This document shows, piece by piece, positions 1 through 7,373 of a stretch of DNA of 46,376 nt. How positions within the stretch are numbered: the first letter of the stretch is position 1; the number at the start of each line of letters is the position of its first letter. The notes under the pieces are model-generated. The model was not told where the DNA came from. It did no database searches and was given only the letters and a program-made list of their open reading frames with translations. Source of the stretch: a virus; the IMG/VR virus record IMGVR_UViG_3300045257_000154, positions 1 through 46,376 of that record; one strand, written 5' to 3'. The translations under genes were made by a program, and so were the position numbers.

Positions 1-151
1 ACATCCGCTGCACAAGCGGCGCCATGGTTTTAGATGCGGTGGACTTTACCAAAGGCGGCGGCTCCTTCGTCTACATCGGCGCGGGTGATTCCTGTACCTC
101 GCTCAAGATCACCCGGTCCAAGATGGGCTGCGACTCGATCAACCAGAGCGG
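1..151. repeat. Terminal direct repeat, left copy
   Basis: Bases 1-151 recur at 46226-46376 with a single difference (T at 25, C at 46250). The repeat lies wholly inside a coding sequence that stays in frame when the ends are joined. This points to a circular or circularly permuted molecule, with the repeat being assembly overlap rather than a dedicated terminal repeat. Confidence 0.9.
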
Positions 152-854
152 TCCTGGCAACGTGGCGCTGGCACAGGTCCAGAAGGTCATCCCTGTTATA
201 ATTGAGGACAGCGACATCGACCTTGGCGGCTGTCTCGGCATCGGTGGCGGACAGGTGGCATGGAGTTTCGGCAGCCTCACCTTCACCCGCGTCCACTTTG
301 CGAACATGAGCCAGTCGAACCCGCTCAATCAGGGCGGCTGCCAATTCGCCTATGCAGCTACGCAGGGTGCCACCAACCAGAACGTGACGGTGCAGAGTTC
401 GTGGCTGGGCGAGTGCAACAACGTGAATAGTGGGGCCCATAACAATATGGTGCAGTGGGCGCAGATCGCGGCGGGCAACAGCCTGACGTTCAAGTTCAAC
501 AGCTACGTCCAGACCATCAATAACAGCAGCAGTGATCAGGGCGGCGAGATGGCACAAAGCTACCAGCAAGGCGCAACCGTCGCCTTTCCCGGCAAACTCA
601 CCGCTGGTGACGTCAGCAACAACACCATCATCTGCAGAAAGAGTGCAACGGGGCACACGACCTGCAGCAATGCCTTCAATGGCGGTGGTGCAGGCTGCGC
701 AGGAACCTGCATCTTCGATTCGAACTGGATGGATGCTTCGGGTGCCTTCAGCTACAGCTACGGGCGGGGCAACTCGGCTGGATGGACTCCGCGCTCCGGG
801 TCGTCTCCGTTCTTCGTGCTTGGCACGGGAGCGGGCCAAGGCTTCACACCCTGA
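1..854 (+). CDS. Fibre-like secreted protein, C-terminal part (gene continues from window end)
   Basis: This is the 3' part of a gene that starts at 45832 and crosses the closure of the circle. Joined, it encodes about 415 residues with an N-terminal Sec signal peptide. The apparent ATG at 24 is not a start: the other copy of the repeat has ACG there and the frame is open upstream. The protein is rich in Asn, Ser, Gly and Thr, with paired Cys, as in beta-helical surface proteins. It is a paralogue of the gene just upstream (44612-45817). Shared stretches include GAHNN, DQGGE and GHTTCSN in the same order. Its role is unknown; a receptor-binding or secreted adhesin-like protein is the best guess from context. 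Confidence 0.75.
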   Translation, partial: IRCTSGAMVLDAVDFTKGGGSFVYIGAGDSCTSLKITRSKMGCDSINQSGPGNVALAQVQKVIPVIIEDSDIDLGGCLGIGGGQVAWSFGSLTFTRVHFANMSQSNPLNQGGCQFAYAATQGATNQNVTVQSSWLGECNNVNSGAHNNMVQWAQIAAGNSLTFKFNSYVQTINNSSSDQGGEMAQSYQQGATVAFPGKLTAGDVSNNTIICRKSATGHTTCSNAFNGGGAGCAGTCIFDSNWMDASGAFSYSYGRGNSAGWTPRSGSSPFFVLGTGAGQGFTP

Positions 855-901
855 GAGGCATTGAGATATGCGTTTTCGTCAGCATCCCATATGATAGCAG
901 A

Positions 902-1186
902 ATGGCCATGGGAAATGAGACGGCGCAGATAATCATGGCGGTCGGGACGCTCGTGACGGCGACATTCTCAGGCCTTGCCGTGCTGTTCACCGCCCTCGTT
1001 GCAGGCCGGCTGAAGATGCAGGCTCTCGTTCTGGAGCAGCAGAACGTCGTGCTGACAGAAACCAAGAAGACAGTCGAACTCACCCACGAGGCGACCAACT
1101 CCAAGATGGACAGGCTTCTCGCGGTGACGGCGCAGGCGGCAGAGGCGCGGGGCCTGAAGCAGGGGCAGGATGAGAAGAAGGTCTGA
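902..1186 (+). CDS. Small membrane protein with C-terminal coiled coil
   Basis: A 94-residue protein. Residues about 8-36 form one or two closely spaced hydrophobic segments. The rest is a charged helix rich in Gln, Glu and Lys that looks like a coiled coil. The start at ATG 902 is chosen because the upstream in-frame part is basic and overlaps the end of the previous gene; ATG 908 is an alternative. One membrane segment followed by a coiled coil is the layout of an inner-membrane spanin, and the lysis cassette lies 2.5 kb downstream, but no family was recognised. Confidence 0.6.
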   Translation: MAMGNETAQIIMAVGTLVTATFSGLAVLFTALVAGRLKMQALVLEQQNVVLTETKKTVELTHEATNSKMDRLLAVTAQAAEARGLKQGQDEKKV

Positions 1187-1242
1187 ATTGAACAGCGGCA
1201 CCTTTGTAGCCGCGCTACGTTAGTGACGCGAAGGAGACCACC

Positions 1243-1479
1243 ATGTCCTTAGCCGTTATGGTCATCAACTTCCTCATACTGCTGCTCATCCTTGGGTTGC
1301 TGTTCTACGCCGTCATCTGGGTGCTGGGCATTCTCGGCATCCCGGTCCCGCCCAAGGTGCTGCAGATCCTGGGGGCCATCATCTTCCTCGTCGTCCTGCT
1401 ATGGTTCCTGAAGGTGATGCTGGGCGGTGGACATTTCCCATCAATTCTGATGCTCCCCCTTGGAGCTTGGATGAGTTAA
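1243..1479 (+). CDS. Small hydrophobic protein with two membrane segments
   Basis: A 78-residue protein, almost entirely hydrophobic. Two membrane helices (about residues 4-30 and 38-60) are separated by a short PVPPK turn. A strong ribosome-binding site (AAGGAG) precedes the ATG. It resembles the many short two-helix proteins of proteobacteria and phages with no known function. A holin-like role is possible because of the size and the position before the lysis genes, but a better holin candidate lies at 4305. Confidence 0.65.
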   Translation: MSLAVMVINFLILLLILGLLFYAVIWVLGILGIPVPPKVLQILGAIIFLVVLLWFLKVMLGGGHFPSILMLPLGAWMS

Positions 1480-1480
1480 A

Positions 1481-1843
1481 ATGGACATCCACGTTTACAT
1501 CCACTCGAATGACGACAAGCTGGACCGCATCCTGCGTATCCTGCAACGCACTGAACAAGAGGTATTAGATATGTCCGCTGCATCCGACCAGGCCCTTGCC
1601 GACCTTACCGCCGCCCAAGCCAAGACCGCTGCCGGCGTCGACTCGGCCATCCTCCTCCTCAACACCATTCCGGCCCTGCTCACCGCGAGCGGCGTCGATC
1701 CGGCGGCGGTTGCTACCGTTACTGCGTCGCTGAACAGCAAGGCCGACGCCCTGCTGGCGGCTATTGCGGCCGATGGCCCGCAGCCTGCACCTCCGGGTCC
1801 GGTTGTGAATGCCGCGTCCGTGGCGAGCGCCAAGAAGCCCTAA
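1481..1843 (+). CDS. Ala-rich coiled-coil protein of unknown function
   Basis: A 120-residue protein starting two bases after the previous stop, so probably translationally coupled to it. The N-terminus has a short amphipathic helix (DDKLDRILRILQRTEQEVL). The middle is long Ala/Leu helix and the end is a Pro/Ala-rich tail. Short helical proteins of this kind sit between fibre and lysis genes in many phages. No specific family is recognised. Confidence 0.6.
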   Translation: MDIHVYIHSNDDKLDRILRILQRTEQEVLDMSAASDQALADLTAAQAKTAAGVDSAILLLNTIPALLTASGVDPAAVATVTASLNSKADALLAAIAADGPQPAPPGPVVNAASVASAKKP

Positions 1844-1882
1844 TGGTAGTTTTCCCCACCCGTGGGTGATACCATGGGTGGG

Positions 1883-3682
1883 ATGACTGTCCCGCATATC
1901 TTCCGCACGATTACCGGCACCTCTCCGATTGAGGTGCCGGCGTCGTGGCTTGACGACGATTTCGCATCCCTTCCGACAGAAATAAGCGTCGTAGGTAAGG
2001 GTGCCGTTGCCGATGGCAATACCGATAATTCTGCTGCCTTCGCCGCCGCCATCGCCGCCGCCGCATTGACTCCGGGCGCCATCGTCGCGGTGCCTGCCGG
2101 AACCGGCACCTATCTGGTCAGCAGCACCATCATCATTCCACAGGGCGTGAACCTCCGCGTCGACGGGATAATCTCGCCCGGCGCGGCAATGACGGATCTC
2201 GTCAAGGTCACTGCACTTGAAAATTCTTTCGTCTATGGGACGGGCACCCTCGCCAACAGGAACAGCCTTGCCACCAACGGCGTCACCTTCAATTCAGTTA
2301 CCCCCGGCAACAATCGCCTTTTCCTCATCGGATTGGAGCTGCTCGGCTTCGTCAACAATATCCGGAACGTCAATGCCGATGACATCTGCATCAAAGATGT
2401 CTTCTCGCAGAACGCGACCGGCAACACGCTCTACGCCACGGCCGGCACGGGCATGGAGATCGACGGACTGAAAGTTCTGGGGGACGCCAACGGTCCCCAC
2501 TGGAGCGGCAATCCCATAGAAGGTGTAATCTTCACCAATTCGGAGATCCTGACGACGGCCATCGGTGCCTATGCCTACAAGTTCGACAACGGAGCGGGCT
2601 ACGCCAGCCAGGTCAGCAATGTTACCTGCCAGGGCACCATCATCTACGACGCCTCAGTCACGCCTCTCTCAAACGTCACGATCAACGCCCTCTACACCAA
2701 CCCCGTCGCGGGCTCACCATCGACGGCGGTGGGCGTGGACATCATCGGTAACTGCGATGACTTCAAGATCAACGGCCTGACCACCGCCGCGTGCCCCAAG
2801 GCAGGGCTTAGGATCAGAGATACCACGGGCACCCAGCCACAACGTATCTACATCAATAAATTCATGGGGTTGGTCAACGGTACGGCAGCGGGTTCGGCAG
2901 ATCTTCTGCTGGACGGCAGCAATGGCTTGGGCATAGCAAATATATTCATAGACGACAGTTCGTGTCAGAGCGTCGGCGGCTCGGTCAAGTCAGTGATAGA
3001 GCTGGGAACCGTCGCTTCGTCCTACAGCGCGACCAACCTGTTCTTTTCCACGGTCACATTAGTCCTCGCAAACAGACAGCCAGTATCGGGTGGAATTCCC
3101 TATATCGACAGTCACTCGGTACAAGCGTTCACTCCCGTGCTGGGCGCAAACAACGTGCTCGTTGGCGGCGGTGCAGGCAACCCGCCGAGTTCAGTCGCGA
3201 ACCTGGACTGGAATAGCGGGACGGGAAACTTTGAAGTTGCAGGCGGCTTTAGATCGGCCCGGACGAACGGGACATGCTTCGCTGCTGACACCCTCACGAC
3301 CAATCCGGGCTTTCTCCAATTCAGTGCAACGGGAAATTCTGGCTTTTTCGGAACGGAGGGCTCTGCCGGAGGCGCGAGTTTCACTGGGACTGCGGCCTAC
3401 GCAACTCTGGTTGGTGGGACGAGTTCGGACACGCAATTCGTCACCACGGCAGTCGTCCGGGGCGGCGTTAATAACGCGGGCCTCTATTCGATCACTACCG
3501 TAAAGACCGGGGTAGTTACGGTCGGCGCCCTCCCTTCGGCAGCGACGGCGGGAGCGGGCTCGCGCTACATGGTGAGCAACGCGACCCAAACCCTGACGGC
3601 GGGCATCGGGGCGACCGTCGCAGGTGGCGGCGGCAATACCGTGCCGGTCGTGAGCGACGGAACGAATTGGCTCATCGGATGA
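1883..3682 (+). CDS. Tailspike with pectate-lyase-like beta-helix
   Basis: A protein of 599 residues. Residues 1-30 (beginning MTVPHIF, with PASWLDDDF) match the start of the gene at 42766, so this is probably a shared virion-anchoring segment. From about residue 35 the sequence has the pectate lyase superfamily signature: GAVADGNTDNSAAF, then VPAGTGTYLVSSTIIIPQGV. Repeating parallel beta-helix strands follow. A second domain (from about residue 450) is Gly/Thr-rich and ends in a fibre-like DGTNWLIG tail. Such spikes bind and often cleave capsular or O-antigen polysaccharide. The start is set at 1883 rather than an ATG 21 bases upstream because of the homologous MTVP start. It overlaps the endolysin start by 4 bases. 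Confidence 0.8.
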   Translation: MTVPHIFRTITGTSPIEVPASWLDDDFASLPTEISVVGKGAVADGNTDNSAAFAAAIAAAALTPGAIVAVPAGTGTYLVSSTIIIPQGVNLRVDGIISPGAAMTDLVKVTALENSFVYGTGTLANRNSLATNGVTFNSVTPGNNRLFLIGLELLGFVNNIRNVNADDICIKDVFSQNATGNTLYATAGTGMEIDGLKVLGDANGPHWSGNPIEGVIFTNSEILTTAIGAYAYKFDNGAGYASQVSNVTCQGTIIYDASVTPLSNVTINALYTNPVAGSPSTAVGVDIIGNCDDFKINGLTTAACPKAGLRIRDTTGTQPQRIYINKFMGLVNGTAAGSADLLLDGSNGLGIANIFIDDSSCQSVGGSVKSVIELGTVASSYSATNLFFSTVTLVLANRQPVSGGIPYIDSHSVQAFTPVLGANNVLVGGGAGNPPSSVANLDWNSGTGNFEVAGGFRSARTNGTCFAADTLTTNPGFLQFSATGNSGFFGTEGSAGGASFTGTAAYATLVGGTSSDTQFVTTAVVRGGVNNAGLYSITTVKTGVVTVGALPSAATAGAGSRYMVSNATQTLTAGIGATVAGGGGNTVPVVSDGTNWLIG

Positions 3683-4128
3683 ATATCTCCCCTCAGGGGT
3701 TGGAGCTTCTGATGGCCAGGGAGGGCAAGCGTAACGCCGTCTACCTGGACAGCGTCGGCGTGCCGACGGTGGGGTATGGGCATACCGGCCCCGAGGTCCA
3801 TCTGGGCGATACATGGACGGACATCCAGATCGAGGAAGCCTTTGCCAAGGACCTCGATGAGTTCGAGAAGGCCATCAACCAGAACGTCAGGGTAGCGCTG
3901 ACACAGTCCCAGTTCGATGCCCTTGTAAGCTTTGCCTACAACGTAGGTGCAGGGGCGAGTACAAGGGCATTTGAATCGTCCACAATGCTAAGATATATTA
4001 ACGCTGGCGAAATGGGAGCGGCGGCGCTAGAGTTCAACCGCTGGCATATACCGCCCGAGATCACGAGCCGGAGGAACGCCGAGCGTGAACAGTTCAAAGG
4101 CACTCAGTTTGCTGCGCGCATCGATTGA
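3679..4128 (+). CDS. Endolysin, T4-type lysozyme (GH24)
   Basis: A 149-residue muramidase that cleaves the glycan backbone of peptidoglycan at the end of infection. The catalytic triad of T4 lysozyme is visible with standard spacing: Glu15 (in AREG), Asp24 (YLD) and Thr30 (GVPTVGYGHT). The C-terminal signature QFDALVSFAYNVG and the RRNAEREQF segment also fit the family. There is no signal peptide or signal-anchor helix, so export should depend on a holin. The start is ATG 3679, overlapping the tailspike stop (ATGA). A TTG further upstream is less likely. Confidence 0.92.
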   Translation: MNISPQGLELLMAREGKRNAVYLDSVGVPTVGYGHTGPEVHLGDTWTDIQIEEAFAKDLDEFEKAINQNVRVALTQSQFDALVSFAYNVGAGASTRAFESSTMLRYINAGEMGAAALEFNRWHIPPEITSRRNAEREQFKGTQFAARID

Positions 4129-4198
4129 GCCTGTGCTGGCTCTTAGCGCTGCCTTAGCGGGCATTTGCTTGGGTTCGCTCTACAGGTTCCTCGGTTGA
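4085..4198 (+). CDS. Micro-membrane protein 1 of lysis cassette
   Basis: A 37-residue frame starting at GTG inside the endolysin 3' end. GGAGG lies 10 bases upstream. It carries one predicted membrane helix (EPVLALSAALAGICLGSLY). Its TGA overlaps the next TTG start (TTGA). It may be a holin, antiholin or lysis regulator. Support comes from hydrophobicity, the ribosome-binding site and the chain of overlapping start/stop codons. Confidence 0.5.
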   Translation: MNSSKALSLLRASIEPVLALSAALAGICLGSLYRFLG

Positions 4199-4308
4199 AC
4201 CATACCGACCCCTGGAAGGCCCCTGACGGCGTGGTGATCCTCGTTCTCGCGGGCGGCGTCCTCGCAAGCTGGTGGGTCATCTGGATCATCTGGGAGGCCT
4301 TCAAGTGA
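4195..4308 (+). CDS. Micro-membrane protein 2 of lysis cassette
   Basis: A 37-residue frame with TTG start (GTG 4231 is an alternative). Its Trp-rich membrane helix is VVILVLAGGVLASWWVIWII. The stop overlaps the GTG start of the holin candidate (GTGA). Position and size fit a lysis accessory protein; no family is recognised. Confidence 0.5.
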   Translation: MNHTDPWKAPDGVVILVLAGGVLASWWVIWIIWEAFK

Positions 4309-4616
4309 ACCAGCAACAGATCGAAGCCATGCTGCGCCTTCTGGTGGGAGCGGGAGGGCCATTGGCGGCCCTGCTACTGTCCTACGGGATACCACCCGAC
4401 AAGCTCAACCTGTGGGTCAACCTGGCGATTGCCATCATCCCGCCGATTGGAGCGGGCGTCTGGGGTATCCTGGCCAACACCCAGCAGCGGACGATTGCCG
4501 ACGCTTCCAAGGTTCCAGGCGTGGTGAAGATCAAGGTTGCTGACAATGCGACCGGCGGAGCGGCGGATGCTGCGAACGACGCAACTCTCCCCAACGTCAA
4601 GAGAGCGAGCGAATAA
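4305..4616 (+). CDS. Putative holin with two membrane segments
   Basis: A 103-residue protein. Hydrophobic segments lie at about residues 9-26 and 35-56, split by a PPDK turn, followed by a charged, Ala/Asp/Asn-rich C-terminal tail. The layout resembles the Pam3-gp28-type putative phage holins. The start is GTG 4305, with GGGAGG at 4291-4296. A longer reading from 4272 would add unrelated residues antagonistic to the overlap pattern. It would form inner-membrane lesions to release the endolysin encoded three genes upstream. Function is inferred from topology and position. Confidence 0.7.
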   Translation: MNQQQIEAMLRLLVGAGGPLAALLLSYGIPPDKLNLWVNLAIAIIPPIGAGVWGILANTQQRTIADASKVPGVVKIKVADNATGGAADAANDATLPNVKRASE

Positions 4617-4948
4617 TGCCATTTGACTCACAACCGCTTGAGATTCCGCCGCCTCTCCTTGGGGACGACCTGACGCTGCGTGTCTTGCGTGGGGCACGGG
4701 AACTCCTGGCGGCCGGCTGGTGCAAAGGCGCAATGCAATCGGGCGATGAATATTCTGGTTACAAATACTGCGCTCGTGGTGCAATCGCCGCTGTGAACGG
4801 AAGGGCCTTCCCCTTCGCTTACGTCGAAAGTTTCGTGCCCAAAGATCGGTCGCTCCCCGATTACAACGATGACCCTAAGACGACCCACGCCGACATCCTC
4901 GCGCTGTTTGATCGCGCCATTGCTACCCGCGTGAGAGAGATTCAATGA
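4616..4948 (+). CDS. DUF6197-like protein
   Basis: A 110-residue soluble protein whose ATG shares one base with the previous stop codon. Conserved-looking features are LLAAGWCKG, CARGAIAAV, the YNDDPKTTHADILALFDRA segment and a helical end. These match my recollection of the DUF6197 family, which occurs in actinobacteria and phages and has no known function. In this operon it separates the holin from the lipoprotein genes. Confidence 0.6.
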   Translation: MPFDSQPLEIPPPLLGDDLTLRVLRGARELLAAGWCKGAMQSGDEYSGYKYCARGAIAAVNGRAFPFAYVESFVPKDRSLPDYNDDPKTTHADILALFDRAIATRVREIQ

Positions 4949-5079
4949 AGCGCGAACTGCTCGGTGCCCTGAAGGCGCTGCTGAAGAACTATCTCGTGGC
5001 GCTCGGTATCGAGGGTGCCAGCACGTACGAGAAATCAGTCCGCCGGGCGCAGGCGGCAATCAGAAAGGCTTCCAAATGA
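4945..5079 (+). CDS. Small basic helical protein
   Basis: A 44-residue frame with ATGA overlaps on both sides (previous TGA 4946-4948, next ATG 5076). It is Lys/Arg/Ala-rich and probably two helices. No family is recognised. The precise coupling at both ends supports it as real. Confidence 0.55.
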   Translation: MKRELLGALKALLKNYLVALGIEGASTYEKSVRRAQAAIRKASK

Positions 5080-5441
5080 CCCGTATCCTTTGCTTGGCCA
5101 TCCTCGCTCTGGGAGGCTGTTCTACGGCGTCGACGGTCGATATGACCTCCTTGTCGAAATCGGCCTATACCGCCAAATCCACCTATGCCGGGCTTCTGGT
5201 GATTGCCGTTGCCTACAACCAGCGTCCGCCCTGCGGCGGGACGGTCGTGATCTGCCGCGACCCGGTGGTGGTCGAGCAGATCCGCAAGGCTTCTGTGGCA
5301 GCCGACGCTAGCACGCAGGCCGGCGAGAATGCGGTGCGCACCTTGGGGTCCAATCCCCTTGTCGTGCAGGCTGCGGTGGTCGCTGCGCAGCAGAGTGTAA
5401 CGGCCTTCAAAGCCGTAACCGACGCATACGGGAGCAAGTAA
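5076..5441 (+). CDS. Putative lipoprotein, o-spanin candidate
   Basis: A 121-residue protein. A short hydrophobic leader ends in the lipobox LALGGC, so Cys15 would be lipidated and the mature protein held in the outer membrane. The mature part is Ala/Val-rich and helical, with two further Cys in the PPCGG and VICRD segments. It sits just behind endolysin and holin, where outer-membrane spanins are often found, but its 107-residue mature part is not a classical Pro-rich o-spanin. The ATG overlaps the previous TGA. Confidence 0.6.
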   Translation: MTRILCLAILALGGCSTASTVDMTSLSKSAYTAKSTYAGLLVIAVAYNQRPPCGGTVVICRDPVVVEQIRKASVAADASTQAGENAVRTLGSNPLVVQAAVVAAQQSVTAFKAVTDAYGSK

Positions 5442-5639
5442 ATGCCTGCCATCCTAGCCCTCATTGCCGAGATCATCTCGCTGGCTCCGACACTTGCCTC
5501 TGCCGGCGTCAGCCTAGCTTCTCTCTACGCAAAGGTCCGCACCGTACTGGATGCCAACGCAGCTCCTGGAGACGCAGACTGGGATGCCCTCGACCAGCAG
5601 GTAAAGGATCTGCAGGCGGCTCTGGCGAAGGACCCCTAG
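5442..5639 (+). CDS. Small protein with hydrophobic N-terminus
   Basis: A 65-residue protein. The first 30 residues are hydrophobic and could be a membrane helix; the rest is an acidic helix (DALDQQVKDLQAALAKD). It starts directly after the previous stop and is the last gene of the late operon. Its TAG stop interlocks with the stop of the opposing gene (CTAG at 5636-5639). Function is unknown. Confidence 0.55.
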   Translation: MPAILALIAEIISLAPTLASAGVSLASLYAKVRTVLDANAAPGDADWDALDQQVKDLQAALAKDP

Positions 5640-5839
5640 GACTCGTGCCCTGTCTCCTGCGGCGGTGCTTTCCACATCACCAGCCATTCAGGCACCGGCT
5701 TGATCTCAATGGGGGGCTTGGGCCGCTTCCTGAACAGCCGCGCTATGTAGACGACGATCAGAAGCCATACGCAGACCGCTGCCAGGATAATGGCGATGCC
5801 AATGCAGATGTGCAGGATGTCTGCTTCGTTCAGTTCCAT
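5636..5839 (-). CDS. Single-pass membrane protein, end of early minus operon
   Basis: A 67-residue protein with one long membrane helix (about residues 10-32) and a basic RKRPKPP stretch after it. The tail contains EWLVMW. The start at 5839 overlaps the upstream micro-ORF's stop; an ATG at 5851 is possible. Function unknown. Confidence 0.6.
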   Translation of the reverse strand: MELNEADILHICIGIAIILAAVCVWLLIVVYIARLFRKRPKPPIEIKPVPEWLVMWKAPPQETGHES

Positions 5840-5916
5840 AGCCGCCACCATGCGATGCGGACGATGATGTAGAGCGCATCCCAGAAGGACATCTCGGGTT
5901 CGTTCAGCCTATCCAT
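5830..5916 (-). CDS. Micro-ORF, Trp-rich
   Basis: A 28-residue frame (starts MDRLNEPEM, ends RIAWWRLWN) with GGGAG before the ATG. It overlaps the genes on both sides, as do all its neighbours. It could be an amphipathic membrane-associated peptide. Support comes only from the ribosome-binding site and gene spacing. Confidence 0.4.
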   Translation of the reverse strand: MDRLNEPEMSFWDALYIIVRIAWWRLWN

Positions 5917-6014
5917 TGCTTAACTCCCCAGACTGTCAGGCCCAACGCAAAGAGATAGATAGCACACAGGACCGTGGCGCTTACCCATGCCGGCCATTCA
6001 CTTCGTGCGATCAT
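5904..6014 (-). CDS. Micro-membrane protein
   Basis: A 36-residue frame with one membrane helix (WVSATVLCAIYLFALGLTVW). Its ATG overlaps the stop of the upstream gene (ATGA). Function unknown. Confidence 0.45.
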   Translation of the reverse strand: MIARSEWPAWVSATVLCAIYLFALGLTVWGVKQWIG

Positions 6015-6175
6015 TCGTATTGCCTCGCTGGTGCGCTCGCCTTGAGCAGCCATACCTCGTGGCGCAATTTCTCGATTTCGTCAGTTAAGTCCTCGATCAA
6101 ATAGCAAACTGGATCGAAGCCGTATTCGATGGCTTCTCGCCGAGCCCGCTCCACGAGGTCTGTCTTCTCGCTCAT
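6011..6175 (-). CDS. Small helical acidic protein
   Basis: A 54-residue frame rich in Glu and Arg, with a probable coiled coil (LIEDLTDEIEKLRHEVWLL). It overlaps the previous gene at TGA/ATG. No family is recognised. It is absent from standard ORF lists because of its length. Confidence 0.5.
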   Translation of the reverse strand: MSEKTDLVERARREAIEYGFDPVCYLIEDLTDEIEKLRHEVWLLKASAPARQYE

Positions 6176-6555
6176 GGCTTGGCCTCCTTGTGGTGGGCGA
6201 GGGCGGCGCGGGCGATGAGGATTGCCGTCCCCAATTTCGGGTCATTGGAAGGCTCTCCGGCCTTCATCGACATTTTCCCGATCTTCTCCAGCGCCTCCAC
6301 AAGCTCTGCCACGCCGTCAGATGACGATAGCTCGTCAACCCAACCACTTCGCGGACGATGTCCGGCCGGGCCACGGTCTGTAGCGTCGGACGCAGGTTGC
6401 GCAATAGTTTTGGGCGCATCCGGTATGGCGAGAGCGCGGATGGAGGATGCAACCCACCAAGCTCCATTGGGCCATTTGTTCTGTTCGCACCAATAGTCGG
6501 CCACTCTTGCAGAATCTTCCCGCGCAGCCGCATAGCCCCGTTCGTAGTCGGTCAT
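6172..6555 (-). CDS. Small early phage protein with MTDYERGYAA leader
   Basis: A 127-residue protein. Residues 1-10 and the underlying DNA (6525-6555) are duplicated at the start of the gene beginning at 6964. The N-terminal half has DYWCEQNKW and NGAWWVASSIRAL; the C-terminal half is helical (ELVEALEKIGKMSM, AILIARAALAHH). It resembles the short accessory proteins common in phages of alphaproteobacteria. Function unknown. Confidence 0.65.
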   Translation of the reverse strand: MTDYERGYAAAREDSARVADYWCEQNKWPNGAWWVASSIRALAIPDAPKTIAQPASDATDRGPAGHRPRSGWVDELSSSDGVAELVEALEKIGKMSMKAGEPSNDPKLGTAILIARAALAHHKEAKP

Positions 6556-6752
6556 GGGCGCCTACCGAAGACCGGCCGAAGGACGTTAAACTCGTTGCTG
6601 CCGTCGCGCAGATCGTGAAGGCAATCGAGACGAAGCGCTAGCGCCCTGATCTCGTTCGCGTCCAGCGTCTCCCATCGCGCGCGAATGTCCAAGGTTTCGG
6701 ATAGCTCGAATCCAGCTAACATAAATTCAGTACGGCTTGGCTTGGGAATCAT
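6552..6752 (-). CDS. Small early protein of unknown function
   Basis: A 66-residue protein starting at ATG 6752, which overlaps the preceding TGA. A longer frame upstream would run through the neighbouring gene. It contains an Arg/Leu-rich helix (LDANEIRALALRLDCLHDL). No family is recognised. Confidence 0.55.
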   Translation of the reverse strand: MIPKPSRTEFMLAGFELSETLDIRARWETLDANEIRALALRLDCLHDLRDGSNEFNVLRPVFGRRP

Positions 6753-6964
6753 GTCTTGGCCTCCAGGCGCTTCAATGCGCGGAACACGGCTCTTACCCAT
6801 TTGTCCCTCGTTTCCTCTGAGCAGTCCTCCCACGGATTATCAGCGGAGTTTACAATCAGCTCATCGTAGAAAGCTGCAGCAAAGCGTCTTTGCCATTCTT
6901 CGGATACTAGAAGCAGTTCGTCGCTCATGGCTTCAGCCGCATAGCCCCGCTCGTAGTCGGTCAT
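6749..6964 (-). CDS. Small early protein, leader fused to a second start
   Basis: A 71-residue protein. Residues 1-10 (MTDYERGYAA) repeat the leader of the 6172-6555 gene. Met13 (MSDELLL) looks like an older start to which the leader has been fused. The body is acidic and helical with Trp at W24, W45 and W56 approximately. Function unknown. Confidence 0.6.
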   Translation of the reverse strand: MTDYERGYAAEAMSDELLLVSEEWQRRFAAAFYDELIVNSADNPWEDCSEETRDKWVRAVFRALKRLEAKT

Positions 6965-7188
6965 TTCAGGTTACCCCCAGCAATCAACCGAAGTTTCTTC
7001 GTTTTACGGGCGCTTAATAAGTGCATTGAGTTTTCAGTGTGAGAAGCTCCATGGTCGATATACAACTCAAAGAAGATCACCAACGCAAACAATCGCCCAG
7101 CAGCATCACCTGTCGCGGCTAATTGATGACCAAGACATAGCGAAGCTAGCTCGGCCGCCTTGATGCGGGTTGAGCGCCTTGATGTCAT
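6961..7188 (-). CDS. Small early protein of unknown function
   Basis: A 75-residue protein. The N-terminus is basic (MTSRRSTRIKAAELASL) and a central hydrophobic stretch (GRLFALVIFFELYI) could be a buried helix. The start overlaps the stop of the DUF551 gene by ATGA. It recalls phage acyl-CoA-like or DUF helical proteins but I cannot assign it. Confidence 0.5.
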   Translation of the reverse strand: MTSRRSTRIKAAELASLCLGHQLAATGDAAGRLFALVIFFELYIDHGASHTENSMHLLSARKTKKLRLIAGGNLK

Positions 7189-7373
7189 GTCTTGGCTGGT
7201 GGGGAAGGAAGGGGCATCCAGTGGGTGGGCTCTATCACCATGCTATCCTCCCCGCTTAGTATCCACCAGTTGTCTAAGACATATTGGGCTATTTTGATTC
7301 CCATATAGCGATCATAAGTAAGCACCGGATTTTCGTTCTTCGGCGCAGTTTCAATCGGCTGCCATTCGCTCAT
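7185..7373 (-). CDS. DUF551 family protein
   Basis: A 62-residue protein with the two DUF551 signatures: EWQPIETAPK at the start and THWMPLPSPP at the end. The family is widespread in phages and proteobacteria and has no established function. It is joined to its neighbours by 4-base overlaps. Confidence 0.85.
   Translation of the reverse strand: MSEWQPIETAPKNENPVLTYDRYMGIKIAQYVLDNWWILSGEDSMVIEPTHWMPLPSPPAKT

Noticed and set aside
24-26. ATG as start of the left-edge gene
   Set aside because: The repeat copy at the right end has ACG and the frame is open upstream to a signal peptide start at 45832.
1-151. T7-type dedicated terminal repeat
   Set aside because: The repeat lies inside a coding gene, restores it on joining and is about the length of a sequencing read. 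A P22-type portal also suits headful packaging.
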